Source: an uncultured Collinsella sp. (GTDB lineage: Bacteria; Actinomycetota; Coriobacteriia; Coriobacteriales; Coriobacteriaceae). From it: a stretch of DNA of 7,058 nucleotides. Where the stretch lies: contig URNJ01000094.1 of assembly GCA_900549215.1 (NCBI GenBank), forward strand, positions 1 to 7,058, in the 5' to 3' direction. A model generated the notes under the pieces. That model saw only the letters and a list, made by a program, of their open reading frames with translations, was not told the DNA's origin and ran no database searches. A program made the position numbers and the translations under genes. Below, piece after piece: positions 5,301 through 7,058 of this stretch; position 1 is the first letter of the stretch, and each line of letters opens with the position of its first letter.

Positions 5301-6830
5301 ATGAACGAGTCGTATCGCCTGGGCGAGCAATCGATTATTGCCTATCTTCAGCGACTTGCGAACGGCGTCTCGACCGCCGAACTCGATGTTGCCGCGCTGC
5401 CTGCTGAGCTACGCGCCGTTGGTGAGCAACTGCAAAAGACGCATGCCATCCTGCAACAAGAGCGCCAGCTGCTTGAGCGCAACGCCTATATCGATCCGCT
5501 CACCAACTTGGGCAACCGCAACGGATTCGACCGTCACGTCGAGCAACTCTGGCGCAAAGGCGACCCCTTCACCTGCGCCTATATTGACATCGACCATCTC
5601 AAGCATTGCAATGATAGGTTTGGCCACGCCGAAGGCAATCGCTATATTTTGAGCATCTGCCGCACGCTCTCCGAAACCATGGAGCACGATGAGATGCTGT
5701 TCCGTATCGGTGGAGACGAGTTTGTGCTTATCTCGCTCTCCGCAAACGAGACCGAACTCGAGCAGCGCTTGGAGCAGGTACGTACCAGGCTGATCGAGGC
5801 GAGCTCAGGTGGCAAGGCGCCCATGATCGGCAGCTTTAGTTTTGGCTGCTCGCGCGTCGATCCACTTGCTGGCGACACGCGTCGCCAGATGACGGTGGAT
5901 GCCGATCGCAAAATGTATCGCTATAAGCTTATGCATCGTGTGCAGCAACCGAAAGACGATGACGCGCCGCAACGCCCAATCGTCGACCAGCTTCCCTGCA
6001 ACGACCGGGTGTTCCAAGCGATCTCCATGAGCTCCGAGACGCGCTATCCGTTTATCCTCAATCTCGATACGGGAGAATCGCAATGGTCGGTTAACGCCGT
6101 GCGCGATTTTGACCTGCCCTCCCAGCACCCTTTTAACTCACTCGACATGTGGCTCGCCCGCGTTCATCCCGAGGACCGCGACAACGTACGTGCCGAGCTC
6201 GACATGGTGATAAACGGCACGTGGCACTTCCACTACATGCAGTATCGCGTAATGGATGCCACCGGAAAATACGTGCTTTGCGACTGCACGGGCTACCGCT
6301 TGGACGGCACCGATACCGAGCCCGGCATGTATGTGGGCATTATCATTAACCGAAGCTTGGCAGATACGACCGATTCCGTGACCGGCTTGGGCGATATTCA
6401 CGCCCTGGTCAACGCCATTGGCGAAATGCGTCGCGTGGCGCGCAAGGCTGGTTTGATCGCCATCAAAATCGACGATATCGCTCAGGTCAATGCCCGCTTT
6501 GGCTTTGATGCGGGAGACCGCGTTTTGGCAGAATGTGCCGCCTGTCTGGTGGAATGCTCGCGCGGTAAGGGTCGTATGTTCCGCTCGACGGGGCCGATGT
6601 TCGTGGCTCTTTTCGACGACTTTGATCCCGAAGAAACCGATGCGATTGCAGAGGAAATTGAGCGGTTCCTGGGTTCGCCCGTGCTCTTTGGCCCATTTGA
6701 ATATCAGCCACCCATTCGCGTGGCCACGCTCCATCTGGACGGCGTCGACCGTCAGCCCGTTTCCATTTTGAACGAGCTCAAAGCGTTGCTCGGGAAAGCC
6801 GTGCAGGCGCCAGGCACCAAACTGGATTAG
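5301..6830 (+). CDS. GGDEF-PAS-GGDEF* protein (predicted cyclase), paralog of the upstream gene without EAL
   Basis: 509 aa, soluble. An N-terminal helical region (1-62) has a Gln/Glu-rich, probably coiled stretch (41-60) that could dimerise the cyclase. GGDEF-1 (about 63-212): D-P-L-T-N-L-G-N-R, D96-I-D98, N104-D, R-I-G-G-D-E-F (135-141) intact. PAS_3-like domain (about 235-350): R-V-H-P-E-D (287-292), M-Q-Y-R-V (313-317), Y-V-L-C (324-327). Degenerate GGDEF-2 (about 356-500): T-G-P-M-F (430-434) replaces GGDEF and K389 replaces the metal Asp. It matches the first 460 residues of the upstream protein domain for domain, with shared strings such as L-K-H-C-N-D, E-G-N-R-Y-I-L and F-R-I-G-G-D-E-F, so the pair arose by tandem duplication plus gain or loss of GGDEF-3/EAL. 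No inhibitory RxxD (E-H-D-E at 128-131). N113 takes the place of the guanine-recognising Asp. PAS ligand unknown. Confidence 0.92.
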   Translation: MNESYRLGEQSIIAYLQRLANGVSTAELDVAALPAELRAVGEQLQKTHAILQQERQLLERNAYIDPLTNLGNRNGFDRHVEQLWRKGDPFTCAYIDIDHLKHCNDRFGHAEGNRYILSICRTLSETMEHDEMLFRIGGDEFVLISLSANETELEQRLEQVRTRLIEASSGGKAPMIGSFSFGCSRVDPLAGDTRRQMTVDADRKMYRYKLMHRVQQPKDDDAPQRPIVDQLPCNDRVFQAISMSSETRYPFILNLDTGESQWSVNAVRDFDLPSQHPFNSLDMWLARVHPEDRDNVRAELDMVINGTWHFHYMQYRVMDATGKYVLCDCTGYRLDGTDTEPGMYVGIIINRSLADTTDSVTGLGDIHALVNAIGEMRRVARKAGLIAIKIDDIAQVNARFGFDAGDRVLAECAACLVECSRGKGRMFRSTGPMFVALFDDFDPEETDAIAEEIERFLGSPVLFGPFEYQPPIRVATLHLDGVDRQPVSILNELKALLGKAVQAPGTKLD

Positions 6831-6858
6831 CGCCGCGCCCGCGCCGCCTCCCCCATCG

Positions 6859-6867
6859 TGCGATAAT
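6859..6867 (+). promoter_or_regulatory. Candidate extended -10 promoter of the FMN reductase gene
   Basis: TG-c-GATAAT (6859-6867) is a TGn-extended -10 with 5/6 matches to TATAAT, in the short gap after the stop at 6830. The -35 region is GC-rich and poor, which an extended -10 can tolerate. Predicted transcription starts about 30 nt before the ATG at 6905. Confidence 0.35.
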
Positions 6868-6904
6868 CCTCTGCAGAAGTCACCAAAAGCAGAGGGAGTT
6901 TGTG

Positions 6905-7058
6905 ATGAAGGTTCTTTTGGTCAATGGCAGCCCCAAGGCAAACGGCAACACCGCCCGCGCACTCGCCGAGGTCGCCGAGCAGCTCAACGCCGAAGGCATT
7001 GATACCGAGGTGTTTCAGCTGGGCGCCAAGCCCATTCGCGACTGCATCGGCTGTGGTC
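6905..7058 (+). CDS. Flavodoxin-fold NADPH-dependent FMN reductase family protein, N-terminus (partial)
   Basis: 51 complete codons before the window ends. The protein begins MKVLLVNGSPKANGNTA, the first beta strand and G-S-P-x-x-x-G-N-T loop that binds the FMN phosphate in the NADPH-dependent FMN reductase / iron-sulfur-flavoprotein group. C47-I-G-C50 follows the second strand and matches the C-x-x-C found in many family members, either Fe-S ligands or redox cysteines. The rest of that motif lies outside the window. SD-like GAGGGAG at 6892-6898 is 6 nt before the ATG; a GTG at 6902 is less well spaced. Role expected: flavin-dependent reduction of quinones, nitro or other small substrates; substrate unknown. 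Confidence 0.85.
   Translation, partial: MKVLLVNGSPKANGNTARALAEVAEQLNAEGIDTEVFQLGAKPIRDCIGCG

Noticed and set aside
6831..6850. GC-rich direct repeats GCGCCGC after the second GGDEF gene as a terminator
   Set aside because: They are direct, not inverted, repeats; no stable stem plus U-run could be drawn.

Overview
The window is GC-rich, densely coded bacterial DNA. Codon use, the gene set (thiM / thiamine-binding protein / thiE, YjjU-like patatin, multi-domain GGDEF/EAL proteins) and the many dyads between genes suggest a gut actinobacterium of the Coriobacteriia, most likely Collinsella. This is an inference; no rRNA or marker gene is present.

Layout. (1) 1-1148, plus strand: the 3' end of a thiamine salvage operon, with the thiM C-terminus, a small MTH1187/YkoF-type thiamine-binding protein and thiE, tightly packed with SDs and an ATGA overlap. 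(2) 1149-1260: a convergent gap holding an imperfect 14-bp inverted repeat and a second small stem. (3) 1261-2130, minus strand: a patatin-like phospholipase with intact Ser-Asp dyad. (4) 2131-2454: a divergent control region with a candidate promoter for the patatin gene, a TATAAT box bracketed by two GTGCAC palindromes for the rightward gene, a GCTGTT-atc-AACAGC dyad, and a short open frame that may be the missing N-terminus of the next protein. (5) 2455-5172, plus: a 905-aa GGDEF-PAS-GGDEF(degenerate)-GGDEF(degenerate)-EAL protein. (6) 5173-5300: a gap with two dyads, one of them a perfect 13-bp stem. (7) 5301-6830, plus: a 509-aa paralog with the GGDEF-PAS-GGDEF(degenerate) core but no EAL. 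(8) 6905-end: the start of a flavodoxin-fold FMN reductase.

How the genes work together. The thi genes join the salvaged thiazole and pyrimidine moieties into thiamine phosphate. The two large soluble proteins form a cyclic-dinucleotide signalling pair: both have an intact N-terminal GGDEF, and only the upstream one also has an intact EAL phosphodiesterase. Both intact GGDEF domains carry Asn where canonical cyclases have the guanine-recognising Asp (PleD D344), the position whose change to Ser defines the cGAMP-making Hypr enzymes. The GGDEF next to the EAL has GQDDF in place of GGDEF but keeps other GTP-contact positions, as in GTP-sensing phosphodiesterases. These two points are the most interesting leads in the window.
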